A stretch of 64,000 bases of DNA, taken from the NCBI RefSeq assembly GCF_018326285.1, contig NZ_AP023362.1:1054001-1118000 (forward strand). Direction: 5' to 3'. The notes beneath the pieces are model-generated. The model was not told where the DNA came from. It did no database searches and saw only the letters and a list, made by a program, of their open reading frames with translations. The DNA is from Mycolicibacterium sp. TY81 (lineage in GTDB: Bacteria; Actinomycetota; Actinomycetes; Mycobacteriales; Mycobacteriaceae). The position numbers were made by a program, and so were the translations under genes. Position 1 is the first letter of the stretch, and every line of letters starts with the position of its first letter. This document shows positions 32,433-41,345 of this stretch, piece after piece.

Positions 32433-33566
32433 ATGGCAATCACATTGCACTGGTTCCTGCCGACCAACGGTGACTCGCGCACCGACCTGAGTCTCGGCAA
32501 CGCGGTCGGTGGCGCAGGCAGCCGGGCCGACGCCTTCGGCGCGGATCGGGCTCCCGACCTCGACTACCTCAGCCTGGTGGCCGGCGCCGCGGAGAAACTC
32601 GGGTTCACCGGCGCGCTGACCCCCACCAGCAGCTGGTGTGAGGACGCCTGGGTGTTCACGGCAGCGCTGACCCAGCGGACCGAACACTTCAAGTACCTCG
32701 TGGCCTTCCGGCCGGGGCTGCAGGCGCCGACCCTGGTCGCCCAGGCCGCCGCCACCTACCAGCGCATCTCGCGAAACCGATTGCTGCTCAACGTCGTCAC
32801 CGGTGGTGATGACATCGAGCAGCGCCGCTTCGGCGACTACCTCGGCAAGTCGGAGCGCTACGAGCGGGCCGCCGAGTTCCTCACGATCTTCCGGCAGCTG
32901 TGGTCCGGCGAGCCGGTCACCTTCACCGGCAAGCACCTGTCCGTGGAGAACGCGACGATCATCCCGGCCGAGACCTGGCCGGACATCTACCTGGGCGGCT
33001 CGTCGGCCGAAGCGCTGGAAGTGGCCGCCGAACACGCCGACGTGTATCTGACCTGGGGTGAGCCGCCCGCTCAGGTCGCCGAGAAGCTCGACGCCGTGCG
33101 TCACCAGGTCAAGAACCTGGGCCGAGCGCGGCGCGCTGCCGGGGAACTGCGGTTCGGGATTCGGCTGCACGTCATCAGCCGCCCCACGGAAGAGGAGGCG
33201 TGGGCGCAGGCCGACAAACTGCTCGCGGGCCTCGATCCCGAGAGCATCAAGCGCGCCCAGCAGGTGCAGCGCAGCTCGCAGTCCGAGGGGCAACGCCGGA
33301 TGTCGGCCCTCCACGGCGGTCGGACCGACAACCTGGAGGTCTCGCCCAACCTGTGGGCCGGTATCGGTCTGGTCCGTGGTGGCGCCGGCACCGCACTGGT
33401 CGGCAGTCATGAGCAGGTCGCCGACCGCATCGCCGAGTACCACGAGCTGGGCCTCGACGAGTTCATCCTGTCCGGGTATCCGCATCTGGAAGAGGCCTTC
33501 AGCTTCGGCGAGGGCGTCATCCCGATCCTGGCGGAGCGCGGCCTGCTCGCTGATCGGCACTCCTGA
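32433..33566 (+). CDS. ssuD: FMNH2-dependent alkanesulfonate monooxygenase
   Basis: A 377-residue luciferase-fold enzyme closely following the E. coli SsuD pattern: WFLPTNGDSR start, LGFTGALTPTSSWCEDAWV, YLVAFRPGLQAPT, NVVTGGDD, YLTWGEPP, FGIRLHVISRPTEEEAW, ISPNLWAG-type VSPNLWAGIGLVRGGAGTALVG and FILSGYPHLEEAF. It cleaves alkanesulfonates to aldehyde and sulfite with FMNH2 and oxygen, releasing sulfur. No ssuABC transporter or flavin reductase is adjacent. Instead it is followed 3 nt later by an sfnB-like gene. It lacks its own good ribosome site and is likely coupled to the short ORF ahead. Confidence 0.92.
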   Translation: MAITLHWFLPTNGDSRTDLSLGNAVGGAGSRADAFGADRAPDLDYLSLVAGAAEKLGFTGALTPTSSWCEDAWVFTAALTQRTEHFKYLVAFRPGLQAPTLVAQAAATYQRISRNRLLLNVVTGGDDIEQRRFGDYLGKSERYERAAEFLTIFRQLWSGEPVTFTGKHLSVENATIIPAETWPDIYLGGSSAEALEVAAEHADVYLTWGEPPAQVAEKLDAVRHQVKNLGRARRAAGELRFGIRLHVISRPTEEEAWAQADKLLAGLDPESIKRAQQVQRSSQSEGQRRMSALHGGRTDNLEVSPNLWAGIGLVRGGAGTALVGSHEQVADRIAEYHELGLDEFILSGYPHLEEAFSFGEGVIPILAERGLLADRHS

Positions 33567-33569
33567 GAC

Positions 33570-34769
33570 ATGGCCCGCACCCGGGCTCCCCGGAGCCACG
33601 CCGAAGTCGTCGCCGTCGCGGAAGAGTTCGCGGCATCGGTGAAGCCCGGTGCGGCAGAACGTGATCGGGCCGGTGCGGTACCCCGCGCCGAAGTGGCCGA
33701 GTTCGACAAGCTGGGCCTGCCGGCCGTCACGGTGCCGATCGACGACGGGGGAGACGGGCTCGGGCCGCGTACGCTGGCCGAGGTCATCAGGATCGTCGCG
33801 GCCGCGGATCCCGCGCTGGCGCAGACGCCGCAGGGTCACTACCTGGCGGTGGACATCCTGCGCCTGCTCGGCACACCACTGCAGCGGGCCCGAATCCTGC
33901 CGGCTGTCGTCGACGGCGCGCGCATCGCCCCGGTGCTCGCCGAGCGCGGCGGTCACCATGCCCAGGACCTCAAGACGCGCCTGGTCAAGGACGGTGCGCG
34001 GTGGCGACTCGACGGCACCAAGTACTACTGCACCGGTGCCATCACGTCGCGGTGGCTGGCGGTCAGCGCGCTCGATCCCGCCGACCGTCTCGTGCTGGCC
34101 TTCGTCGAACGTGACGCCCCCGGGGTGTCGATCGACGAGGACTGGGCCGCCATGGGGCAGCGCTCGACCGTGAGTGGCACCACCACGCTCGACGGCGTCG
34201 CCGTCGACAGCGATCTGGTGGTGCCCTACTGGTCGGCATTCGAGAAGCCGCAACTGCTCGGTGCCCGCGCGCAGCTGGTGCACACCGCCATCGAAGCCGG
34301 CATCGCCGAGGGTGCCCTGGCCGATGCCGCCGAGTTCGTCCGCACCCGCAGCCGGCCGTTCTTCGAGGCGGTGCGCTACGGCGGCGCCAAGGCCGCGAGC
34401 GACGATCCGCACATCCTGCTGCGGTTCGGTCAGCTCGCCACCCGGACGCGCGCGTCGACCCAGCTGTTACGTTGGGCCGCAGGCGAACTCGAAGACATCG
34501 GGCTCGATGTCGCCGATCCCGACGCCGCCGCGCACGGCTCGATTGCGGTTGCGCAGGCCAAGGCCTTCGCCAGTGACGTGGCCGTCGACGTCGCCAGTCA
34601 GCTGTTCGCGTTGACCGGCGCGAGCGGCACCGACCGCCGCCACGACCTCGACCGGCACTGGCGCAATGCGCGGACCCACAGCGTGCACGACCCCGTCGAC
34701 TGGAAGTACCACCACATCGGCGCGTGGGAGCTCTCCGGTGTCGCGCCGCCCAATCACGGGCAGATCTGA
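33570..34769 (+). CDS. SfnB-like acyl-CoA-dehydrogenase-fold monooxygenase (sulfur acquisition)
   Basis: A 399-residue flavin-dependent protein of the acyl-CoA dehydrogenase superfamily, in the SfnB/DszC branch linked to sulfone and dibenzothiophene oxidation. Seen: AVTVPIDDGGDGLGPRTLAE, QTPQGHYLAVDILRLLG, LDGTKYYCTGA, FVERDAPGVSID, MGQRSTVSGTTTLDGV and the C-terminal WRNARTHSVHDPVDWKYHHIG, typical of SfnB. With reduced FMN it probably oxidises an organosulfur compound upstream of the SsuD step. It starts 3 nt after ssuD in the same operon. Confidence 0.87.
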   Translation: MARTRAPRSHAEVVAVAEEFAASVKPGAAERDRAGAVPRAEVAEFDKLGLPAVTVPIDDGGDGLGPRTLAEVIRIVAAADPALAQTPQGHYLAVDILRLLGTPLQRARILPAVVDGARIAPVLAERGGHHAQDLKTRLVKDGARWRLDGTKYYCTGAITSRWLAVSALDPADRLVLAFVERDAPGVSIDEDWAAMGQRSTVSGTTTLDGVAVDSDLVVPYWSAFEKPQLLGARAQLVHTAIEAGIAEGALADAAEFVRTRSRPFFEAVRYGGAKAASDDPHILLRFGQLATRTRASTQLLRWAAGELEDIGLDVADPDAAAHGSIAVAQAKAFASDVAVDVASQLFALTGASGTDRRHDLDRHWRNARTHSVHDPVDWKYHHIGAWELSGVAPPNHGQI

Positions 34770-34833
34770 ACCACTTGCGATCCGGGCGATTCTGAATCTT
34801 CGGACGCCGTCCGGTGCCCGATACCGTCGACAG

Positions 34834-36114
34834 ATGTCCGCGAATCTGGAAGAGACACAGGTCGATTCGCCCCCGCGGAAGTCGCAGCCGTTCAAACCGG
34901 CGTTGTTTGTGGCGGTGACGGCGGGGCTGGGGTACGGCTTCGACTCCTACGCCGTGAACATCTACGGCCTGGTCCTGCCCGAGATCAAGAAGACCCTGCA
35001 GATCACCGAGGCCCAGGCCGGGTACATCGGGTCGATCTTCCTGGTCGGCTACACCATCGGCACCATCGGTTTCGGTATCGCCGCCGACCGGTGGGGCCGC
35101 AAGACCACGCTCGGTGCGTCGATCCTGCTCTACGGCATCACCACGGCACTGGCGGGCATCACCACCAATCTGGCCGCGTTCACCGGCCTGCGCTTCCTCA
35201 CCGGTGTGGGCGGTGCCGGCGAGCTGGCGGTGGGCGCCCCCTATACCGCCGAGGTGTGGCCGACCAAGACCCGCGCGATCGGGGTGGGCGGCGTGATCTT
35301 CTCGTTGTTCTCGCTCGGTTACGTCCTCGCGGCCGCCGTCGCGCTGGTGCTGGTGCCGCGGTTCGGCTGGCAGGCGTCGTTCATCGTGGCGATCGTCCCG
35401 GCCATCATCCTGTTCCTTGTCCGCCAGGGCATCACGGAATCACCGCGCTACACCGAGGTCAACGAGACACGGAAGCGCGACGGCATTCCGCGAGCGAAGC
35501 TGTGGCAGCTACCTGGCGTACGGCGGCGGCTGGTCGTGGGCTGGCTGATCTACACCGCCAATGCGGTCGGCTACTGGGGCTCGACGCTGTTCCTGACCAC
35601 CTACATCGTCAAGAGATTCCACGCGTCCACCACCGATGCGATTCGCTACGCCCTGGTGTTCTTCCTGCTGCAGGTCGTCTTCGTCTTCATCGGCACCGCG
35701 TTGGCCGACCGCTTCGGCCGCCGGCCCTCGGCGATCCTGGGCGCCGTCATCGAGGCCGGTTCGGCGATCTTGGCGGCCACGTCGGATTCGCTTGCCGAAT
35801 ACCAGGTCTACGGTGCCATCTCCATCGCCACCCTCGGCTGGCTCTGGGGCGTCGGGGACGCGTACATCTCCGAGCTGTTCCCAACCGTGCTGCGCGGCAC
35901 CGGCTTTGGTGTCGCCGTCGGTGGCGGCCGCATCGTGTCGATCGCCGCGCCGACCGTCGTCGGCTGGGCCATCGGTCATTACGGCGTGCAGACGCCCTAT
36001 CTGGCGCTGTCCGCCATCTGGCTCCTGACCGTGATCGGTTATCTGTTCGGGCCAGAGACCAAGGGCAAGGAGTTGGACGACCTTGCCGACGAGGCGCTGC
36101 TGGCGCGCGCCTGA
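34834..36114 (+). CDS. MFS transporter (sugar/metabolite:H+ symporter type)
   Basis: A 426-residue major facilitator with 12 helices and a cytosolic N-terminus. Family motifs include GFGIAADRWGRKTT (motif A after TM2), RFLTGVGGAGELAVGAPYTAEVWP (TM4-5) and a second motif A, GTALADRFGRRPS. It probably imports the organosulfur substrate, or exports a product, for the ssuD/sfnB-like enzymes upstream. A TACCGT box ends 6 nt before the ATG, which suggests its own leaderless promoter. It is immediately convergent with the LysR gene, with stops adjacent at 36114 and 36115. Confidence 0.88.
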   Translation: MSANLEETQVDSPPRKSQPFKPALFVAVTAGLGYGFDSYAVNIYGLVLPEIKKTLQITEAQAGYIGSIFLVGYTIGTIGFGIAADRWGRKTTLGASILLYGITTALAGITTNLAAFTGLRFLTGVGGAGELAVGAPYTAEVWPTKTRAIGVGGVIFSLFSLGYVLAAAVALVLVPRFGWQASFIVAIVPAIILFLVRQGITESPRYTEVNETRKRDGIPRAKLWQLPGVRRRLVVGWLIYTANAVGYWGSTLFLTTYIVKRFHASTTDAIRYALVFFLLQVVFVFIGTALADRFGRRPSAILGAVIEAGSAILAATSDSLAEYQVYGAISIATLGWLWGVGDAYISELFPTVLRGTGFGVAVGGGRIVSIAAPTVVGWAIGHYGVQTPYLALSAIWLLTVIGYLFGPETKGKELDDLADEALLARA

Positions 36115-36996
36115 CTACGCCTGCTGGGCGAGCAGCAGGTCACGGATCGGCGAGCGCGTGTGCCGCTGCCACATGGCCTGCACCGGCAGCAGCAGCGGCG
36201 GCTGGAGGTCGACGACCGTGACCCGCCCGTCCAGCACCGGCCCCACCGGATGCGTGACGAACGCCACCGCGCCCGTCGTCAACGGCGCGGCCACGGTGGC
36301 CGCGCCCTGTACGCGACTCACGACATAGTCCGGCTCGAATCCGGCGCGGCGGCAGGCGCCGAGCAGCAGGTCGCTGTAGTACGACGCGCCGGGCGGTGCC
36401 CAGAGTGCGATGCGTTCGTCGGTCAGGTCGGTGAGGTCGACGGCGTCGCGCCCCGCCAAGGGGTGCGAACTCAGCACCGCCACGCGCACCGCGTGATAGC
36501 CCAGCACCGCGGTGGCGAGGTCGCGGTCCGGCACCACGCCGCGGCGCAGGGCGAGCTGGATCGAGCCGTCGAGCAGCGCGGGGGACAGCTGATCCGGAAA
36601 CATCTGGCGGAACGTGAAGGACACGTCGTGGTAGGCGTCGATCACCGGCTCCAGCAGTGCGTACACCTCGACGCTCTCGAGCGCCGGCGTGTGGCCGACG
36701 ACGTAGTTCTCCCGTGCGGCGCTGGCCGCGCGCTGCACGTGGTCGGTGACGGTGTGGGCGGCGGCCAGGAGGGTGCGCGCATCGCTGTGCAGCTGCCGGC
36801 CTGCCGGCGTCAAGGTGACCCGGCGGCCGTCCCGGTCGAAAAGCGTTGCGCCCAGCTCTTTTTCGAGCTGGCGGATCGAGCTGCTGAGCGCCTGCTGGCT
36901 CAGGTGCAGCTGGTCGGCGGCGCGGGTGAAGCCGCCCGCGTCGGCGACCGCGAGGAAGTGCTGCAGCCGGCGCAGATCGGGATACGGCCTGGTCAT
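36115..36996 (-). CDS. LysR-family transcriptional regulator
   Basis: A 293-residue LTTR. The N-terminal winged HTH (about 6-65) contains LQHFLAVADAGGFTRAADQLHLSQQALSSSIRQLEKELG and LFDRDGRRVTLTPAG, both conserved. The rest is the two-lobed periplasmic-binding-protein-like effector domain. LTTRs usually activate a divergent gene with a small inducer, here the SDR at 37085 and perhaps the sulfur genes on the other side. The ATG at 36996 follows AGGGTGG. An earlier GTG-type start at 37020 is open but would enter the promoter. A TAGAAA/TTTCTA dyad lies in the divergent region. Confidence 0.9.
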   Translation of the reverse strand: MTRPYPDLRRLQHFLAVADAGGFTRAADQLHLSQQALSSSIRQLEKELGATLFDRDGRRVTLTPAGRQLHSDARTLLAAAHTVTDHVQRAASAARENYVVGHTPALESVEVYALLEPVIDAYHDVSFTFRQMFPDQLSPALLDGSIQLALRRGVVPDRDLATAVLGYHAVRVAVLSSHPLAGRDAVDLTDLTDERIALWAPPGASYYSDLLLGACRRAGFEPDYVVSRVQGAATVAAPLTTGAVAFVTHPVGPVLDGRVTVVDLQPPLLLPVQAMWQRHTRSPIRDLLLAQQA

Positions 36997-37034
36997 GCCG
37001 ACCACCCTAACTACAACCATTGCTTGTGGATAGG

Positions 37035-37077
37035 TAGAAAAGTTTCGTTTCTAATTGTGGTCCGCCGTGGCTAGCGT
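37035..37077. promoter_or_regulatory. LysR-type dyad and leaderless promoter of the SDR gene
   Basis: TAGAAA (37035-37040) and TTTCTA (37048-37053) form a perfect inverted repeat with a 7-bp centre between the divergent LysR and SDR genes. TAGCGT (37072-37077) fits a mycobacterial -10 and ends 7 nt before the SDR ATG, which lacks a ribosome site. The dyad sits about 40 bp upstream of the expected transcript start, close to where an LTTR activator would bind. Confidence 0.5.
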
Positions 37078-37084
37078 GGGCCAC

Positions 37085-37834
37085 ATGAGCAATCTCGAAG
37101 GTAAAACAGCAGTCGTCGCCGCCGGAGCCAAGAACCTGGGCGGCCTGATCAGCACCACCCTCGGTGCCCGCGGCGTCAACGTCGCGGTGCACTACAACAG
37201 CGCGGCCACCGAGGCCGACGCCGATCAGACCGTTGCCGCCATCGAGTCCGCCGGCGCCAAGGCCATCAAGGTTCAGGGCGACCTGACCGTTCCCGGCAAC
37301 GTGGAGAAGCTGTTCGACGCGGCTGTCGAGGCGTTCGGCGGTGTCGACATCGCGATCAACACCGTCGGCAAGGTGCTGCGGAAGCCGATCGTGGAAACCA
37401 CTGAGGCCGAATACGATTCGATGTTCGACATCAACGCCAAGGCCGCGTACTTCTTCCTGCAGCAGGCGGGCCGCCGGCTCAACGACGGCGGATCGGTGAT
37501 CACCATCGTGACGGCGCTGCTGGCGGCGTTCACCGACGGTTACAGCACCTACGCCGGCGCCAAGAGCCCCGTCGAGCACTTCACCCGCGCCGCCGCGAAA
37601 GAGTTCGCGGCGCGCGGGATCAACGTCAACAACGTGGGTCCGGGGCCCATGGACACGCCGTTCTTCTACGGCCAGGAGACCCCGGAGCGCGTGGCGTTCC
37701 ACAAGTCGCAGGCGATGGGCGGCCGGCTGACCCTCATCGAGGACATCGCCCCGCTGGTCGTGTTCCTCACCGACGAGGGCCACTGGATCACCGGCCAGAC
37801 CATCTTCGCCAACGGCGGCTACACCACGCGGTAG
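37085..37834 (+). CDS. SDR-family oxidoreductase
   Basis: A 249-residue SDR divergent from the LysR gene. The nucleotide motif is the variant AAGAKNLGG (12-20) in place of TGxxxGxG. The active site keeps Tyr156 and Lys160 (YAGAK), but the usual catalytic Ser 13 residues before the Tyr is Thr143, a tolerated substitution in some SDRs. NTVG (92-95) replaces NNAG. It would reduce or oxidise a small carbonyl compound, possibly the aldehyde released by SsuD-type cleavage (inference). It ends 11 bp before the stop of the convergent RibD-like gene. Confidence 0.88.
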   Translation: MSNLEGKTAVVAAGAKNLGGLISTTLGARGVNVAVHYNSAATEADADQTVAAIESAGAKAIKVQGDLTVPGNVEKLFDAAVEAFGGVDIAINTVGKVLRKPIVETTEAEYDSMFDINAKAAYFFLQQAGRRLNDGGSVITIVTALLAAFTDGYSTYAGAKSPVEHFTRAAAKEFAARGINVNNVGPGPMDTPFFYGQETPERVAFHKSQAMGGRLTLIEDIAPLVVFLTDEGHWITGQTIFANGGYTTR

Positions 37835-37845
37835 TGGCCGAAAGC

Positions 37846-38490
37846 TCAGCGGCGCCAGAACAAGTGGTGGATGACGCCGCTGGAGCTGGGCACCACGTCG
37901 CAGTGGTACCGGTCGAGCAGCTCGTCGGGGGACTCCCAGAGTCGTGAGCCCTCGCCGAGCGTCACGGTGGGGGACACCACGATGTGCAGGGTGTCGATCA
38001 GGTCGGCGTCGAGGAACTCCCGGACCGTCGTGGCCCCGCCGCCGATGCGAATGTCCTTGCCCTGCGCGGCCTCTCGGGCCAGTTCCAGCACCTCGGCGGG
38101 GGTCGCGTCGACGAAGTGGAATGTGGTGTCCGACAACGTGAACGACGGCCGCAGGTGGTGCGTCATCACGAAAACCGGGGTGTGGAACGGCGGTTCGTCG
38201 CCCCACCAGCCCTGCCAGTCGAGCCGCGCCGGCCCGCGGTAGGGGCTGAACTTGCCCGCGCCCATGATCTCGGCGCCGATGTTGTGGTGGAAGTCGCGCA
38301 CGAGGTGGTCGTCAAGGCCGCGGGTGCCGCCCGGATCGGTGCGGTTGGGCCAGCTGGCGGTGGCGCCGGCCCAGGCGAACATGGTGCCCGGGTCGGCGTG
38401 GCCGAAGGGCCGCTCGAAACTCTGCCCGACACCGGCACCGAAGCCGTCCGCCGAGACGTTGAAGTTCTGCACTTTCACCAGTTGCGTCAT
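37846..38490 (-). CDS. Dihydrofolate reductase-fold (RibD C-terminal) protein
   Basis: A 214-residue protein of the RibD_C/DHFR-like fold. Seen: NFNVSADGFGAG at the start, GTRGLDDHLVRDF, IMGAGKFSP, FVMTHHLRP, KDIRIGGGATTVREFLDADLIDTLHI (NADPH-binding segment) and a Trp-Arg C-terminus. Members are often annotated as dihydrofolate reductase family but most have no proven activity. It uses NADPH by analogy. It stands alone, about 100 bp downstream of the accD6 terminator hairpin on the same strand, so it is probably transcribed separately. Confidence 0.82.
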   Translation of the reverse strand: MTQLVKVQNFNVSADGFGAGVGQSFERPFGHADPGTMFAWAGATASWPNRTDPGGTRGLDDHLVRDFHHNIGAEIMGAGKFSPYRGPARLDWQGWWGDEPPFHTPVFVMTHHLRPSFTLSDTTFHFVDATPAEVLELAREAAQGKDIRIGGGATTVREFLDADLIDTLHIVVSPTVTLGEGSRLWESPDELLDRYHCDVVPSSSGVIHHLFWRR

Positions 38491-38535
38491 GTGCGTGTTG
38501 ACCTCCGGGGTTGGCGAAATTCATCGCGGACAAAC

Positions 38536-38571
38536 AAAACTGCCCCTCGTCCTAAGGAGAGGGGCAGTTTT
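38536..38571 (-). terminator. Intrinsic terminator after accD6 (end of the FAS-II operon)
   Basis: AAAACTGCCCCTC (38536-38548) and GAGGGGCAGTTTT (38559-38571) form a perfect 13-bp stem with a 10-nt loop. On the minus strand the stem is followed by a T-rich TTTTGTTTG run, giving a classical terminator 16 bp downstream of the accD6 stop. Confidence 0.85.
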
Positions 38572-38587
38572 GTGGTTTGTCGCGTGA

Positions 38588-40015
38588 TTACAGCGCGATG
38601 TTCTTGTGGCGACCGCGGCGGGCCGGGGCCTCGGCGAGGGCCTGGGTGATCTTGGACCGGGTGTGGGCCGGGTCGATCTTCTCGTCGACGACGCCGATCT
38701 CGATGGCCGAGTCGACGCCACCGGCGATCTTCTCGTGCTCGAGGGCCAGTTCCTCGTGCAGGGCCTCACGCTCGGCGGCGTCCTCGACGGCGGCCAGCTT
38801 GCGCTTGTGCAGGATGCCGACGGCGGCCTTGGCGCCCATGACGGCGACCTCGGCGTCCGGCCAGGCGAACACCTTCGTCGCGCCCAGCGACCGCGAGTTC
38901 ATGGCGATGTACGCGCCGCCGTAGATCTTGCGGGTCACCAGCGTGACGCGGGGGACGACGGCCTCACCGAACGCGTGCAGCAGCTTGGCGCCACGGCGCA
39001 CGACGCCGCCCCACTCCTGGTCGACACCGGGCAGGTAGCCGGGGACGTCGACCAGAACGATCAGCGGGATGCCGAAGGCGTCGCACAGCCGCACGAAACG
39101 TGCTGCCTTCTCGGCGCTTTCGGAGTTCAGGCAGCCGCCCAGACGCAGCGGGTTGTTGGCGATGACGCCGACGGAGCGACCGGCGAGGCGGCCCAGGCCG
39201 ACCACGATGGACGGCGCCCACTTGGACTGGAACTCTTCGAACGGCACGCCCTCGTCGAGCAGGGCCTCGACGATCGGGTGCACGTCGTACGCGCGACGCG
39301 CCGACTCGGGCATGAGGGCCTTGATGTCGGTGTCGCCGGCCTCGGCCTTGGTGCGGTCGAAGTGGCCCTGCTGGCTGAACAGGCCGACCAGGCGACGGCC
39401 GCGCTCGTAGCAGTCGAGTTCGTCGTCGGCGACGATGTGGCACACGCCGGACTTCTTGTGGTGGGTGTCGGGGCCACCGAGCGAGACCATGTCGACGTCC
39501 TCACCGGTGACGCTGCGGACGACGTCCGGGCCGGTGACGAAGACGCGGCCCTCGGGGGCCATGACGATGACGTCGGTCAGGGCGGGGCCGTAGGCGGCAC
39601 CACCGGCGGCGAAGCCGACTACCAGCGAAATCTGCGGGATGTAGCCCGAGGCCCGGATCATGGCCTCGAAGACCTGGCCGACCGCGTGCAGCGCGCGCAC
39701 ACCCTCGGCGAGGCGGGCGCCACCGGAGTGCCAGATGCCCACGATGGGGGCCTGCTCGTCGATGGCGGTGTCGTAGGCGCGGACGATGTGCGCGCAGCCG
39801 TCAACGCCCATGGCACCACCCATGACGGTGCCGTCGGTGGCGAACGCGATGGTGTGCACGCCGTTGACGGTGCCGGAGGCGGCCAGGACGCCCGACTTGT
39901 CGCGCTCGTGCAGCGGCTTGACGCTGCCCGGGTCGAAGAAGGTCGAGAGCCGCAGCAGCGGGTCGCGAGGATCAAGTGATTCGGCGGCCGTCGCCTCAGG
40001 TGCCAGGGTCGTCAT
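38588..40015 (-). CDS. accD6: Acyl-CoA carboxylase beta subunit AccD6
   Basis: A 475-residue biotin-dependent carboxylase carboxyltransferase. The N-terminal acyl-CoA-binding half (GTVNGVHTIAFATDGTVMGGAMG, IWHSGGARLAEGVRAL) and the C-terminal carboxybiotin half (VDVPGYLPGVDQEWGGVVRRGAKLLHAF, GGAYIAMNSRSLGA) are both present. Glycine-rich oxyanion loops are intact. With an AccA subunit encoded elsewhere it makes malonyl-CoA for FAS-II elongation. It is the last gene of fabD-acpM-kasA-kasB-accD6, 39 nt after kasB with AGGAG before the ATG, and is followed by a strong terminator. Confidence 0.97.
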   Translation of the reverse strand: MTTLAPEATAAESLDPRDPLLRLSTFFDPGSVKPLHERDKSGVLAASGTVNGVHTIAFATDGTVMGGAMGVDGCAHIVRAYDTAIDEQAPIVGIWHSGGARLAEGVRALHAVGQVFEAMIRASGYIPQISLVVGFAAGGAAYGPALTDVIVMAPEGRVFVTGPDVVRSVTGEDVDMVSLGGPDTHHKKSGVCHIVADDELDCYERGRRLVGLFSQQGHFDRTKAEAGDTDIKALMPESARRAYDVHPIVEALLDEGVPFEEFQSKWAPSIVVGLGRLAGRSVGVIANNPLRLGGCLNSESAEKAARFVRLCDAFGIPLIVLVDVPGYLPGVDQEWGGVVRRGAKLLHAFGEAVVPRVTLVTRKIYGGAYIAMNSRSLGATKVFAWPDAEVAVMGAKAAVGILHKRKLAAVEDAAEREALHEELALEHEKIAGGVDSAIEIGVVDEKIDPAHTRSKITQALAEAPARRGRHKNIAL

Positions 40016-40054
40016 TCTCTAATCTCCTTGATCTCGCGGTATGCGCTTCGTCGC

Positions 40055-41323
40055 TCAGTACCGGCCGAATGCGAGTGCGACGTTGTGTCCGCCGAACCCG
40101 AACGAGTTGTTGATCGCGTACTTGTAGTCGCCCTGCCGCGGAGCCTTGGAGACCACATCCAGATCGATCTCCGGATCCAGGTTGTCCAGGTTCAGTGTGG
40201 GCGGAATTACGCCGTCGCGCAGCGCGAGCACGGTGAGGATGGACTCCACCGCACCAACTGCACCCACCGAGTGGCCCAGCGCCGACTTGGGGGCGTACAC
40301 CGCCGGCCGGTGGCCCTTCATGGCGTTGTTGATGGCCACGCCCTCGGCGACGTCACCGACGCTGGTGCCGGTCGCGTGCGCGTTGACGTGGTCGATGTCG
40401 GACGGCACGAGCCCGGCCAGTTCGATGGCCCGGGTCATGGCGTAGCCGGCCTGCTCACCGTTGGGGTCCGGCGCCACGATGTGGTAGCCGTCCGAGGTGA
40501 CGCTCGCGCCCATCAGGCGGGCCAGAATGTTGGCGCCGCGGGCCTTGGCGTGTTCCTCGGTCTCGAGCACCAGCATGGCGCCACCCTCGCCGAACACGAA
40601 GCCGTTGCGGTCGCGGTCGAACGGGCGGCAGGCACCGGCCGGGTTGTCGTTGGTGTTGGACAGCACGATGCGCATCTGGGCGAACCCGGCGATCGGCACT
40701 GCCTCGATCTTGGTTTCGACACCGCCGGTGATGGCGACGTCGGCCTCGCCCAGCACCAGCTGGCGCCAGGCGTTGGCGATGGCTTCGGACCCGGACGCGC
40801 AGGCCGAGATCAGGGTGGACACCCCGGCCTTGGCCTTGCGCTCCAGTCCGACAGCGGCCGCCGCCCCGTTGGGCATGTACATCTGCACGACCAGCGGCGA
40901 AACCGCTCGCAGGCCGCGCTCGCGCATGCCGTCGTAGGCGAAGACCAGTTCCTCGGTCGAGCCGAGGCCGGTGCCGATCGACACCATCAGTCGTCGGGGG
41001 TCAACGTCCGGCGAGCCTGCGTTTTCCCAGACTCGCCGGCCGATGACCGTCGACATTTTCTGCAGATATGACAGCCGACGCAGTTCGACGCGCGTCAGTT
41101 CACTGTCGAAATCCTCGTGCAGATGCCCACCGATACGGACGGGAAGGTCGTACTTCTCGATGAAGTCATCTTCGAGAAGACGGATCCCGCTCTGCCCGTC
41201 AAGGAGCTTCTGCCACGTGGTTTCGGCATCGGTCGCCAGGGCAGTCGTCATGGCTACACCAGTGACGACCACATTGGGGAGACCATTCCCCGTTGACAAC
41301 CTCTGTGCGGTTACCCCTGCCAT
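40055..41323 (-). CDS. kasB: Beta-ketoacyl-ACP synthase KasB
   Basis: A 422-residue KAS I/II condensing enzyme with the Cys-His-Lys-His active site: Cys175 (SACASG), His316 (NAHATGT), Lys346 and His351 (KSALGHS). It extends long acyl-AcpM chains with malonyl-AcpM, and KasB completes the last elongation steps of meromycolate. It is about 60-65% alike by eye to the preceding kasA, a tandem duplication. It lies 22 nt after kasA on the same strand. Identity as KasB, not KasA, rests on gene order and the longer N-terminus. Confidence 0.95.
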   Translation of the reverse strand: MAGVTAQRLSTGNGLPNVVVTGVAMTTALATDAETTWQKLLDGQSGIRLLEDDFIEKYDLPVRIGGHLHEDFDSELTRVELRRLSYLQKMSTVIGRRVWENAGSPDVDPRRLMVSIGTGLGSTEELVFAYDGMRERGLRAVSPLVVQMYMPNGAAAAVGLERKAKAGVSTLISACASGSEAIANAWRQLVLGEADVAITGGVETKIEAVPIAGFAQMRIVLSNTNDNPAGACRPFDRDRNGFVFGEGGAMLVLETEEHAKARGANILARLMGASVTSDGYHIVAPDPNGEQAGYAMTRAIELAGLVPSDIDHVNAHATGTSVGDVAEGVAINNAMKGHRPAVYAPKSALGHSVGAVGAVESILTVLALRDGVIPPTLNLDNLDPEIDLDVVSKAPRQGDYKYAINNSFGFGGHNVALAFGRY

Positions 41324-41345
41324 TACTGCTCAATGTCCCTTCGAC

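Noticed and set aside
32281..32490. A Cys-containing open frame overlapping the ssuD leader region, considered as a Cys-rich leader peptide
   Set aside because: Its GTG has no ribosome site, it runs into ssuD out of frame, and its cysteines are scattered. The 18-codon ORF at 32372 has far better initiation signals.
32265..34412. A 715-codon frame antisense to ssuD and the sfnB-like gene
   Set aside because: Both plus-strand genes carry clear family motifs. The antisense product has none.
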